Translations under genes and position numbers: made by a program | Source: Pseudoalteromonas sp. SMS1 | Lineage (GTDB): Bacteria > Pseudomonadota > Gammaproteobacteria > Enterobacterales > Alteromonadaceae | Direction: 5' to 3' | Length of the DNA: 64,000 bases | Assembly (NCBI RefSeq): GCF_021530565.1 | Contig: NZ_JAKGBI010000017.1 | Location: 83,802-147,801, forward strand | Notes under the pieces: generated by a model | Database searches by the model: none | What the model saw: the letters and a program-made list of their open reading frames with translations, nothing else | What the model was told of the DNA's origin: nothing | Shown: positions 8,978 to 17,005 of the stretch, one piece after another | Position numbering within the stretch: the stretch's first letter is position 1 | Layout of the letters: each line of letters begins with the position of its first letter

Positions 8978-9000
8978 ACAATGATAATGATTATCATTGT
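8978..9000. promoter_or_regulatory. Fur box upstream of the siderophore receptor
   Basis: The dyad has perfect 11-bp arms (ACAATGATAAT and ATTATCATTGT) around one central base. It closely resembles the consensus of alternating GATAAT/ATTATC units bound by Fur-Fe(II). It ends 23 nt before the receptor start codon, so bound Fur would block promoter or early transcript formation under iron-replete conditions. Confidence 0.93.
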
Positions 9001-9023
9001 TTATTAATTTTAAGGAGGATGCT

Positions 9024-11393
9024 GTGTCTGCATCATTAGGTCGACTAGGTCGTTTTTCTCCACTTTACTGCGGTGTCGCATTAGCACTGAGTGCACATAG
9101 CGGTGTTGCGCTGAGCGATGAACAGCAAGAATTGGAAAAAATAGTTGTTACCGGGCAGAAAATTGATAGAAGCTTGCAAGAAACGCCCACCAGTGTTGCT
9201 GTGATTACGTCGGCAGCCATGGAGAAGGAGAATATTCAAGACTTCTACGATATTACAATGCGTACACCCAACGTAACGGGTGACGCAAGCACCGGCTACC
9301 GCATCCGCGGTATCGACTCATACACCATTACCGGTGGTGGTAATGGTGGCCTGGCACGTATCTACGTGGATGGCGCAGCATTGTCTGAAGATATGACCGC
9401 AGCGGGTGCATTCTCAACGTGGGATACACAGCAAGTGGAAATATTACGTGGTCCGCAGTCTACACTGCAGGGTCGCAGTGCGCTTGCGGGTGCTGTCGTA
9501 GTCAAGACACGCGAAGCAGAGCACACACCTTCTGGTAAAGCACGAGTTATCTATGGCCAAAATGGTGAACAACAAGCGGCTATCGCTTTTGGCGGTAGCC
9601 TGATTAAAGATGAGCTGGCGTTTCGTGTCGCTGCTGAGCACAAGCAGCAAGATGGTGAAATCTATAACCCAGTGCTGAACAAAACCATGGATGACAAAGA
9701 AAGTGATTTTGTTCGCGTGAATTTAGCCTACACACCGTCTGCAATGACCGCCTTAACGGCGCGCCTTAGCTATACTAATTTTAGCAGTGAAAATGGCACG
9801 CTATTTCAATCTAATAGCTCTCCTGATCCAAAATATTCAACAGATGACTTATTTGCCAACAGGTACTTATTCATTAATACGGATGCATACACCGAAAATG
9901 AGTCGGAGCGATGGGTACTCAATGTGGACTATGATTTGTCTGCACAATGGCAATTAACGTACACCGGGTCATATAGTGACAGCAATTATACGCGGTTGAA
10001 TGACAGTGATTTTGGTATTGCGAAGTCGGATGTGTGGCAACAAACTAATGACGACAAGCGTCGAGGCCACGAACTAAAATTTACGTATTCAGGCGATAAA
10101 TTAAGCGGTATCTTTGGTGCTTTTATTGCAAATGACGATCGCAACATGGAGACTGACTCACAAATTAGTTATGGGTTTGCAGAGACCGGTGTACGTGATC
10201 AACTCGTTGCGCAATTTACTCAGCTGGGTTTGCCTGCGGAGGCGATGGCTGATCAGGTGATCGGCATTTATCGTGCAGCAGGGGCCGATCCTGTGCTTGT
10301 AAACGGGGCGACAAACCCAATTGAAGAAGTTGAAAACCAAGCTATATTTGGTGACTTCGTGTATCAAATTAATGATCAGTGGTCTGTATTTGGTGGCGCA
10401 CGTTGGGATAAAGAAACGCGTGCTAACTCTTCAGTTGCGAGCCAGACCCTAGCGCCAGAAACGACTTTGCCAGATCCACAAGGCTTTGCACAAAACCCAT
10501 TGATGGTTCAGCTTATCACTGGCGTAAACCAACTGATTGTGGCCAATGCTCAGCGCGCTTCAGGCGTTCAGCCGAGAGCTGAGGAGTCTTTCACAACCTT
10601 CTTACCAAAGATTGGCTCAACACTTCAGTTTAATGACGATATGTCTGTCAGCTTGAGTTATCAAAAAGGCTACCGTTCAGGTGGTTTGGGTGTGAATACA
10701 ACGAGCAACGAAATTTATACCTATGATCCAGAGTATACCCACAACTATGAGCTAAGTTTGCGCAGCACATGGCTGGATGAAACCTTAGTGTTTAATGCCA
10801 ATGCATTCTATATCGATTGGCGTGACCAACAGGTGCGTGTGCAGCTGTCAGGTAACTTGTTTGATTTAGAAGTCGTCAATGCGGGTAAGTCTGAAGTAAA
10901 AGGTTTTGAAACCAGCATCGACTATGCATGGTCTGAGAGCGTAAAAGTATTTGCTGGGTTAGGCTATGCAAAAACGGAGATCACAGACTTTGAGTTTAAT
11001 CGCTCAGATGTTGTGACGGGCGATGATTTCGTTGGCCGCGCATTCCCTAAAAGCCCGAATTGGACAGCAAACCTAGGGGTTGATTATGATTCTGGCACGG
11101 GTTGGTTAGCCAATATCAATGTAAACTACCAAGATGGTGCAAAACAGTTTGCTGCACCGGTTTATCAATCCGTGGATGAAAATGGTGATCGCGTCCTCGA
11201 TGATCCTGAAATTCCAGGCCGTACGATTGTAAATGCGCGTGTCGGGTATAAACCTGCTGACTGGGGTGTTTTCCTAACGGTTGATAACCTACTTGACCGT
11301 GAATACATCAATTCACAAGGTAGCCGCCGCTGGAATTATGTTGAGCTTGGCCAGCAAAGGCAAGTCGCATTACAGTTAGAATATAGCTTCTAA
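9024..11393 (+). CDS. TonB-dependent outer-membrane (ferric siderophore) receptor
   Basis: A complete 789-aa receptor. After a signal peptide (hydrophobic CGVALALSAHSGVALS) comes a TonB box EKIVVTG, then a plug domain with TPTSVAVITSAAMEKENIQD, the RIYVDGA segment and VEILRGPQSTLQGRSALAG. The barrel ends with NLLDREYINSQGSRRWN and the terminal LQLEYSF, with Phe last. The start is GTG 9024, because AAGGAGG (9012-9018) lies 5 nt before it; the longer frame from TTG 8997 would overlap the Fur box. Location and Fur control point to uptake of the ferric form of the local catechol siderophore. Substrate is inference. Confidence 0.93.
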   Translation: MSASLGRLGRFSPLYCGVALALSAHSGVALSDEQQELEKIVVTGQKIDRSLQETPTSVAVITSAAMEKENIQDFYDITMRTPNVTGDASTGYRIRGIDSYTITGGGNGGLARIYVDGAALSEDMTAAGAFSTWDTQQVEILRGPQSTLQGRSALAGAVVVKTREAEHTPSGKARVIYGQNGEQQAAIAFGGSLIKDELAFRVAAEHKQQDGEIYNPVLNKTMDDKESDFVRVNLAYTPSAMTALTARLSYTNFSSENGTLFQSNSSPDPKYSTDDLFANRYLFINTDAYTENESERWVLNVDYDLSAQWQLTYTGSYSDSNYTRLNDSDFGIAKSDVWQQTNDDKRRGHELKFTYSGDKLSGIFGAFIANDDRNMETDSQISYGFAETGVRDQLVAQFTQLGLPAEAMADQVIGIYRAAGADPVLVNGATNPIEEVENQAIFGDFVYQINDQWSVFGGARWDKETRANSSVASQTLAPETTLPDPQGFAQNPLMVQLITGVNQLIVANAQRASGVQPRAEESFTTFLPKIGSTLQFNDDMSVSLSYQKGYRSGGLGVNTTSNEIYTYDPEYTHNYELSLRSTWLDETLVFNANAFYIDWRDQQVRVQLSGNLFDLEVVNAGKSEVKGFETSIDYAWSESVKVFAGLGYAKTEITDFEFNRSDVVTGDDFVGRAFPKSPNWTANLGVDYDSGTGWLANINVNYQDGAKQFAAPVYQSVDENGDRVLDDPEIPGRTIVNARVGYKPADWGVFLTVDNLLDREYINSQGSRRWNYVELGQQRQVALQLEYSF

Positions 11394-11400
11394 TGCTCAT

Positions 11401-11426
11401 AAAACGGTGCAATGGCACCGTTTTTT
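11401..11426. terminator. Bidirectional terminator between receptor and PPTase genes
   Basis: AAAACGGTGC and GCACCGTTTT form a 10-bp stem with a 4-nt loop. A T run follows on the plus strand and the A run gives a U tract on the minus strand. It lies between the convergent receptor and phosphopantetheinyl transferase genes and could serve both. Confidence 0.9.
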
Positions 11427-11433
11427 AATGCAT

Positions 11434-12120
11434 TTAACGTTTTAAATGCACACACTCTGTTAAAACCATATTGTGTGCAGATTGATAATACACGGCGACC
11501 TCTGTGCCTTCAGGTAAGGTGTCATGCAGCGTTTTTGTCAGCACAAAGCGCAATTGGTCGTCGTCACTTTTCACCAGCTTTGCGGCATCAAAACCAAAAA
11601 ACGCTTTCACTTGCGCATACAGTGCCTTATAAATACTTTCTTTGGCTGAAAAGACGACTGTTAAGGGCTTTTCATGACGTGCGCGAAGTAGCTCAAAGGC
11701 GGCGTGTTCATCGTCCCTCAATATTTGGTCACGTAACTCTTGTTCTTGTTTGTCCGTCATATTGTGTTCAATATCGATGCCGATGCCTAGTACGTCATCG
11801 CTGTCAGTCACCATGGCCATCGCAATGCCTTTGCTATGCGTAATGGCGCCAGAGGTATTTTCTGGCCATATCGGCGCGCGATCTTCGGCACTTTGAATCA
11901 CAAAATTCGCCATACCTAATGACGTCATCGCGTGAGCTGCGCACACTCTGCCCGCTAAATACTCTGCTTTTCTTTTGGCCACAGCCCGTTTGAGCTTGCT
12001 CGGAAAAGGCTGGTTGAAAAATGCATAGTCAGTATCTTGATATTGGTTTGCATCAAAGGCCGTGCAATGAAAAGAATACGGCAACTTAGGGGTAAAGGGT
12101 GATCGTTCAGTGATGTGCAT
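11434..12120 (-). CDS. entD: 4'-phosphopantetheinyl transferase (EntD/Sfp family)
   Basis: A 228-aa enzyme that moves phosphopantetheine from CoA to the carrier serine of EntB-type proteins. The two Mg/CoA motifs are intact: GIGIDIEHN with Asp116 and Glu118, and FSAKESIYKALY with Lys160 and Glu161. The N-terminal KRKAEYLAGRVCAAHAM and the substrate-pocket segment RAPIWPENTSGAITHSKG match EntD-type enzymes. AAGGAG precedes ATG 12120. It converges on the receptor gene and is the natural activator of the aryl carrier domain at 3062-3928, although it might serve other carriers in the cell. Confidence 0.93.
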   Translation of the reverse strand: MHITERSPFTPKLPYSFHCTAFDANQYQDTDYAFFNQPFPSKLKRAVAKRKAEYLAGRVCAAHAMTSLGMANFVIQSAEDRAPIWPENTSGAITHSKGIAMAMVTDSDDVLGIGIDIEHNMTDKQEQELRDQILRDDEHAAFELLRARHEKPLTVVFSAKESIYKALYAQVKAFFGFDAAKLVKSDDDQLRFVLTKTLHDTLPEGTEVAVYYQSAHNMVLTECVHLKR

Positions 12121-12197
12121 GAAAAACTCCTTGGCTTAGCCAAGGTAGTGTCTCTGATCCCTCTGCGCTATGCAAGTTCACTAGAGTAAACAGATGG

Positions 12198-12224
12198 TTA
12201 TTTGCCACGTTAAGTGGCAAATAA
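12198..12224. repeat. Perfect inverted repeat between entD and the lipoprotein gene
   Basis: TTATTTGCCAC and GTGGCAAATAA are 11-bp perfect arms around GTTAA. It follows the stop codon of the leftward lipoprotein gene by 10 nt, so a transcript-ending hairpin is likely, though no T run follows on that strand. Confidence 0.6.
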
Positions 12225-12234
12225 CGGGGTAAGA

Positions 12235-12618
12235 TTAATCGGGCTTGTATTCAATACATTGTGCATGACGCAGCGGCACATATTTATCGGCTTTGGAGTA
12301 GTAAAGCACACATAAACGGTCCCTTATTTGTAATTCAAAAGCACTGATTGGCAGCGCAGACAAATCAACCGTCATCATCGCTTGGTCATTACCCAGCTGG
12401 CCGCTAGATATGATCAGTTGTGGTGATTGTGTCAGTACATTATTGGCAAGTACGGGGGGCAATCCCCCCTTTAAAGTCACAATGGCTTGTTGTAACTCAG
12501 ACACGATAGAAGGTGAGGTATCACTTAATACCGCAGGCATCGGCTGAGTGTGGGGGCGACTGTGACAAGCACTAACAAGGAGTGCGAGTATCACAGTGAG
12601 CAACCTTGGTTTAGTCAT
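12235..12618 (-). CDS. Small putative lipoprotein, unknown function
   Basis: A 127-aa protein beginning MTKPRLLTVILALLVSAC, a lipoprotein signal with cysteine at residue 18. The mature part has QQAIVTLKGGLPPVLANNVLTQSPQLII and ends IEYKPD; two later cysteines (in DRLCVLYY and HAQCIEY) could pair. I do not recognise a family. The start ATG 12618 was chosen because it places the signal peptide at the N terminus; the longer frame adds 23 non-hydrophobic residues. The ATG overlaps the stop codon of the S41 peptidase gene by 8 nt (ATGACTAA), so the two are probably co-translated and may work together in the envelope. Confidence 0.7.
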   Translation of the reverse strand: MTKPRLLTVILALLVSACHSRPHTQPMPAVLSDTSPSIVSELQQAIVTLKGGLPPVLANNVLTQSPQLIISSGQLGNDQAMMTVDLSALPISAFELQIRDRLCVLYYSKADKYVPLRHAQCIEYKPD

Positions 12619-14230
12619 TGTGTGACTCTTTAACTGGCGTGTAAATCGCACCATGTCGTAACGGTCGATAAGGTACACTAAAGTCATTTACCCTCTCTTT
12701 CGAGGCATTGTCTTGCACTGTCATGCGTGCCACACGCCCAGAACTGACAGGGCAATTCCCCGTGGAAATATGGTGCAACGCTCCGGCTAACATCCCTTCG
12801 CTCAGATCGCCAAGGGATGTACTAAAATCATCTGCAATACGACAACCAGGCACTTTTTCATCTAGGCCCATTTCACCAATCAGCTGGGCATCGGGCGTGA
12901 TAATGAAGCCATCTTCATAGTCGCCAAACCCTTTGTTGTTCGCCGATTTATTTTGAATAGTATAGTACACAGTGCCACAATTTTGCTGCGGTACAAAACC
13001 ATAAGGCTTGCCACGGGTATCAGCACCTATCAAAATCACTTCGACATCAATACCACGTAGTGCATTGATCACACTTTCACTCGCTGAAGCAGTCCCGCTG
13101 GTGGTGAGCATATATACGCGTTTCATATTTGCTGCTGGTAGCTTGTCGTCATTATAAGTTAATGTGCTCCAATTGATGGACTGGTCCACAAACCCAAGAG
13201 GCTCATTTTGTGAACTTAATTTATCGTTGTGAGTTTTAACTGAAAAATTACGGTTGTTGTGCTGATCTCCGGCAATCATATACGCTACTTGAGATGCTTG
13301 AAACACTAAGCCTCCGCCGTTATAGCGCATATCTAAGATTAACTCGTCTAGGTTACCAAATTGATTGAAACCGCTAATTAGCCCTGGTTGTGCACTGGCG
13401 ATAAATTGGTTGAATTGCATATAACCGATACGTTTCTCTTCAAAGTCAAACACCTTCGCATTGCGGACAGGTTCCAGCGCTAAGTCGAGGGCGGTTAAAG
13501 AAACTTGTTTTTGATCTCCATTCTGCGCGAGCAGGGTTAACTCCACAGTTTGATTGTTTGCGGGTGAAAAGGCACTGATAATTTGGTTGAACTGAGTGCT
13601 GTTATTGCTATCGAATGTGGCGAAGTCCAAATCTCCTACTTTAAGGAGTCGGTCACCGCGCTCAACACCGGCTTGAGCAGCAGGCGAATTGGCTGTGATA
13701 TAGGCGACATAAGCCATCCGAGTTTGAGGTATGGTCCAAGTGATACCAAAGCTGGCTGCGACCCCGTCTTGCGATTCTTTTTTAAAGTCTTCGTAGCTCT
13801 CGCTGAAATGGAACTCATCTTTATCACGGCCACTGGCTGTTTTAAGCGGCGTTTTTAGTTGTGCAAAATAGGCAGAGACAGTAGAAAATTGGTTAGGATC
13901 GTTATCGATAATTTCATCATACCAAAGGTATGTTTCATTACTGAATGATCGTAGCCACATCTTTTCATGCATTGCCGTGCCCGCGGCATCTGGATATGGT
14001 GTATTTTCAAAAGGGTCGATACCAGAGCGCGGAGTGGCACATAAATTAGCAAATTGATTTGATGGCCGGAATTGACCTACTTGCCAAGTCGGGGCGGTTG
14101 TTTGTGGTGTAGGGGGGGTGACAATATTATCATTGTTTGAACCGCCGCCAGAAGAGCCGCCACATCCAGCTAACAAGGTGGTGGTCATTGCTAAACCGAT
14201 AGCAAGGTTGAGTTTGTTCTTGAATCTCAT
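12611..14230 (-). CDS. S41-family (C-terminal processing type) peptidase lipoprotein
   Basis: A 539-aa protein with a lipoprotein signal (TTTLLAGC, Cys23) followed by a Ser/Gly linker. A PDZ-like region spans about 160-245 (ITANSPAAQAGVERGDRLLKVGD). The S41 core follows: LILDMRYNGGG near 298-307, TSGTASASESVINALRG (candidate nucleophile Ser382 or Ser384) and GADTRGKPYGF, where Lys408 fits the general base. Such enzymes cut exported proteins or peptidoglycan-associated substrates in the periplasm. The substrate is unknown. GGAACGGGAT precedes ATG 14230. A small lipoprotein gene overlaps its 3' end. Confidence 0.88.
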   Translation of the reverse strand: MRFKNKLNLAIGLAMTTTLLAGCGGSSGGGSNNDNIVTPPTPQTTAPTWQVGQFRPSNQFANLCATPRSGIDPFENTPYPDAAGTAMHEKMWLRSFSNETYLWYDEIIDNDPNQFSTVSAYFAQLKTPLKTASGRDKDEFHFSESYEDFKKESQDGVAASFGITWTIPQTRMAYVAYITANSPAAQAGVERGDRLLKVGDLDFATFDSNNSTQFNQIISAFSPANNQTVELTLLAQNGDQKQVSLTALDLALEPVRNAKVFDFEEKRIGYMQFNQFIASAQPGLISGFNQFGNLDELILDMRYNGGGLVFQASQVAYMIAGDQHNNRNFSVKTHNDKLSSQNEPLGFVDQSINWSTLTYNDDKLPAANMKRVYMLTTSGTASASESVINALRGIDVEVILIGADTRGKPYGFVPQQNCGTVYYTIQNKSANNKGFGDYEDGFIITPDAQLIGEMGLDEKVPGCRIADDFSTSLGDLSEGMLAGALHHISTGNCPVSSGRVARMTVQDNASKERVNDFSVPYRPLRHGAIYTPVKESHND

Positions 14231-14431
14231 ATCCCGTTCCTAAAAATTAAAGCACTGGCCGATATAACAAGTAGACCTTACGAACCGATGTGTGCTTTCA
14301 ATCTACATCATTAATCTATGTATTATGGGCCCAAATTATCAACTGTTGTGCAAGATTACAATGAAAAAGCGGATACGTGTTCCTATTTTGTTCAATTATA
14401 ATTTTTTTCATTTTGAGCAACCTACCCCTCC

Positions 14432-15052
14432 TTATTTTACCCAGCTTGTGAAGAGTTTTTGCTGACGCTCACTCAGCTTTAGCCCATAGGTTTTTTGCAT
14501 ATAAAAATAGGCTTCTGCAATTTGCTTGCGGGCGTAATAAGGTGGTTCTATAACGCGTTGCTTAAAATCGATTTTTACTTCACATGCACCATGTTGATAA
14601 GGCGTGTGTGGGAGTATCCCAAAACGGAAGTTACTGCGGTCGGCATTGATCTCTCCAATGGCGGGCGCAAGGTTATGAATGTCAGCTTCCATTTCACGAA
14701 ACTTGGCGCTTACCTTACGACAGTTTTTACGCCCACCTTGTTGCCAACACTGTAATTGATGGCCAAACTCCCATGCGGGTACAATGTGCTCCCACTCGAT
14801 TCTCGTCGCCCGAACATTGGGCTTGCCACTGCGAGTGATAGGTTTTCTGGGTTGATAACCACAGGCGCTCGGATCTGGAATTAGTTTCTTACCCTGCTTT
14901 TTGATTTCACAACCACAGTAAAGCGTCGTGTCATAGGGGTCAATTTGACGAGTTAAATACTTTTTTGCTTTGTAAAAACTGTCGAATGTTTGAGCGTGAC
15001 CACTGGTACTTAACAGCAGTAATATCACGCTCAAAGGTACAATATTGAGCAT
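14432..15052 (-). CDS. endA: Periplasmic/secreted endonuclease I (EndA/Dns family)
   Basis: A 206-aa protein with a signal peptide (VPLSVILLLLSTSGHA) and the endonuclease I core. The metal and catalytic His segment reads RIEWEHIVPAWEFG, and the conserved Asn/Glu part reads EMEADIHNLAPAIGEINADRSNFRFG. Cysteines (CGC, CGY, CWQ, NC) fit the disulfides of EndA/Dns. These enzymes degrade DNA outside the cytoplasm for nutrition or DNA clearance. The start is ATG 15052 with GGTGAG upstream; the longer frame begins with GTG 15061 inside that binding site. A second, much larger member of the family lies at 18362-20002. Confidence 0.94.
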   Translation of the reverse strand: MLNIVPLSVILLLLSTSGHAQTFDSFYKAKKYLTRQIDPYDTTLYCGCEIKKQGKKLIPDPSACGYQPRKPITRSGKPNVRATRIEWEHIVPAWEFGHQLQCWQQGGRKNCRKVSAKFREMEADIHNLAPAIGEINADRSNFRFGILPHTPYQHGACEVKIDFKQRVIEPPYYARKQIAEAYFYMQKTYGLKLSERQQKLFTSWVK

Positions 15053-15116
15053 GCCTCTCACCTAGGGTGGACTTCAGGACTGTGCTCATAATAACGAACT
15101 TAACGATGTATTGTGA

Positions 15117-15824
15117 TTAATTTCGTTGAATGCGCCGTCGTCGCCAAGGCGGTGACTGGAATAGCAAGATCATCCCTGAAAGACAAAACAAAACACTGGT
15201 CGCAGAAAAAGAGATAAGTAATGGGTTATTAAAATCGTCTCTCTCATCATAATCCATGATATGCAGCATCCAGAAAAAATCGAATATGCGCCATAACGTG
15301 CTACGCACCGTAACGACTTGGCCGCTTGTTGCGTCTAGGTAGAGGGTCGTACTGACCCAATCAGCATAAACAACACGCCAAATGTGTTGGCGATATTGTA
15401 CTTCCCGAGGACCTGCGTCTAGGAGCTCTATGGTTGCCAATGGCCCGTCACCAATATAATGCCGCTTGGCTTGTTGACGAATTTGCTCTTTTGTTGGCGT
15501 TTGCAGTGGCTGGCCGTGTGTGCCATCAAAATAGGTGATAGTGTCAGCACCGACTTTAATGACGGGTTGGTCTAGAAAATGGGTAAATTCTATTTGGTGC
15601 AAATTACCAACCTGCGACTTAATCTGATCTAAGCTGGCAGTATAATTTGTAGCGTTGAACGGGTTTTCTAGTTGTCTGTGTGCAAGGTGTTTGCCGTGGA
15701 CCATGTCCAATGGAATTGCACTCATAACCAAGCCGCCAAGCAACCAAGCAAATATTTGAAGTGCGAGTAAATAGCCAAGATATTTATGAACTTTTCTGGC
15801 TGGTTTTAGGGCTGTTTTATTCAT
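15117..15824 (-). CDS. PepSY-domain inner-membrane protein
   Basis: A 235-aa protein with an N-terminal KVHKYLGYLLALQIFAWLLGGLVMS membrane helix, a periplasmic segment and a C-terminal helix (LLISFSATSVLFCLSGMILLF), ending in a basic WRRRRIQRN tail. The segment YLDATSGQVVTVRSTLWRIFDFFWMLHIMDY is typical of PepSY-associated transmembrane proteins, including the 'LHxMDY' stretch before the last helix. These often accompany iron-reductase or siderophore-uptake functions, but no partner gene is adjacent here. ATG 15824 follows ACAGAGTA. Function is uncertain. Confidence 0.8.
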   Translation of the reverse strand: MNKTALKPARKVHKYLGYLLALQIFAWLLGGLVMSAIPLDMVHGKHLAHRQLENPFNATNYTASLDQIKSQVGNLHQIEFTHFLDQPVIKVGADTITYFDGTHGQPLQTPTKEQIRQQAKRHYIGDGPLATIELLDAGPREVQYRQHIWRVVYADWVSTTLYLDATSGQVVTVRSTLWRIFDFFWMLHIMDYDERDDFNNPLLISFSATSVLFCLSGMILLFQSPPWRRRRIQRN

Positions 15825-16014
15825 TACTCTGTTTTTTGGTCAAAATTGCTGATAGCTTATTGAAATTAACGTAAAATCCAAAGTGACAAATTGTCGCACC
15901 CAAAAGTATGACTTTCAGGGTCGGGTTCGCACTCATACCGTGACAACTTGTTGTATGGAAATTAAACAATTGGCGGGCTTAGGTCCAATCACCCAGCAAG
16001 GTAACGCATTCGCA

Positions 16015-16395
16015 ATGTCAGAAATCCAATTTTTAAATGTCGATTTAGAGTTAGAGTCCAAACACGACATCTCCGCTTTGGTTGAGGATCTAAAGCGCAA
16101 CGCTGTTGTATTACACTATGATAAAGATGAATACAGAGAGCTGGCCAGGATTGAGTCAAGTGCCACTGTCACCAGTCCCAATAAAGCGATTAACCATTTA
16201 TGTGAGTTAATTGAATCGTGTTCAAAAGCGGCTCTAAAGCAATGGCTAGGGTGTAAAAAGCGCACTTTTGACATTGGCTTTGCATCAGGCGATGCACCTA
16301 AATGCTATTCTCAGGCATTGGATGTCGATACGCTGCTACGGATTTCTGCGATAGGTGCAGGCATTGAAATTACGCTTTACCCCGTAGAAAAGTAA
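16015..16395 (+). CDS. Conserved-looking protein of unknown function
   Basis: A 126-aa soluble protein beginning MSEIQFLNVDLELESK. It has no signal peptide or membrane segment. Notable stretches are LVEDLKRNAVVLHYDKDEYRELARIESS, KQWLGCKKRTFDIGFASGDAPKCYSQALDVDTLLRISAIGAGIEITLYPVEK. The end recalls small two-layer alpha/beta proteins of the DUF4279 kind, but I am not sure of this. The start is uncertain: ATG 16015 has a weak AAGGT 10 nt upstream, while in-frame ATGs at 15955 and 15883 have none. It is a lone rightward gene between leftward PepSY and the AT-rich gap. Confidence 0.6.
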   Translation: MSEIQFLNVDLELESKHDISALVEDLKRNAVVLHYDKDEYRELARIESSATVTSPNKAINHLCELIESCSKAALKQWLGCKKRTFDIGFASGDAPKCYSQALDVDTLLRISAIGAGIEITLYPVEK

Positions 16396-17005
16396 CTTAT
16401 ATAACTTGCAATATTGCTGTTGGTGAGATGTGCTATTGACCAACAGCCAACCTCTTCTTTTCTTTGCTTATGCCAAAAATCTGCGCTTTCTTTTTTAAGT
16501 TTTTACTTAAAAACAGGTGTTTTTGTTACTTTTTTTTAAATTAAATATCTAAAAAAGGTAAATTGTTGTTCTTATGTGAATTGTTCATAATACCTGAATA
16601 GGAACGTATTACCTGTTAAATTTTGGGCATGTTCTTCAAACTATTTAGTTTAATTAACACACTTTATAAATACAAACATCAAGATTTAAGTTTCTGTTTA
16701 TTATCTCTTTTGTTCCTAATACCTCGTTGTTTTGAAGATAAAATAATTGTGGATAAACCGGGTACTTTTTCTGACATAAACGTTTTGCAATCCTTATTAT
16801 TGCGATAATTAATTGTCCCGCTTTTTGTTTGGTTTGATGTTAAGTTTATATTTATCAGTGGGATACGCTCGATATGAATTTTTTCATGTTAATCTGTTAT
16901 TAATATCTTGATAAATCTATTGTGCTGTTTTATCGTGGTTGTGCACACATAGTTGTTTATCTTAGGGTAAATAAAAAAACACACGGATTATTTCAAGGAA
17001 ATGTT
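16396..17005. other. AT-rich 610-nt intergenic region
   Basis: No supported gene. Just after the upstream stop, GCTGTTGG (16416-16423) can pair with CCAACAGC (16440-16447), a possible 3' end hairpin. TTTTTAAGT and ACTTAAAAA (16492-16513) form a second hairpin. The rest is strongly AT-rich, with no clear -35/-10 pair, and leads to AAGGAA before the DUF3103 gene. A 61-codon frame at 16623-16808 lacks a binding site and reads as noise. Confidence 0.5.

Noticed and set aside
11412..11843. 143-codon rightward frame over entD
   Set aside because: Shadow of the PPTase gene; no binding site, and Cys/His/Arg-rich composition unlike a real protein.
16623..16808. 61-codon rightward frame in the AT-rich gap
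   Set aside because: It starts with TTG without a binding site in sequence where random open frames are common.
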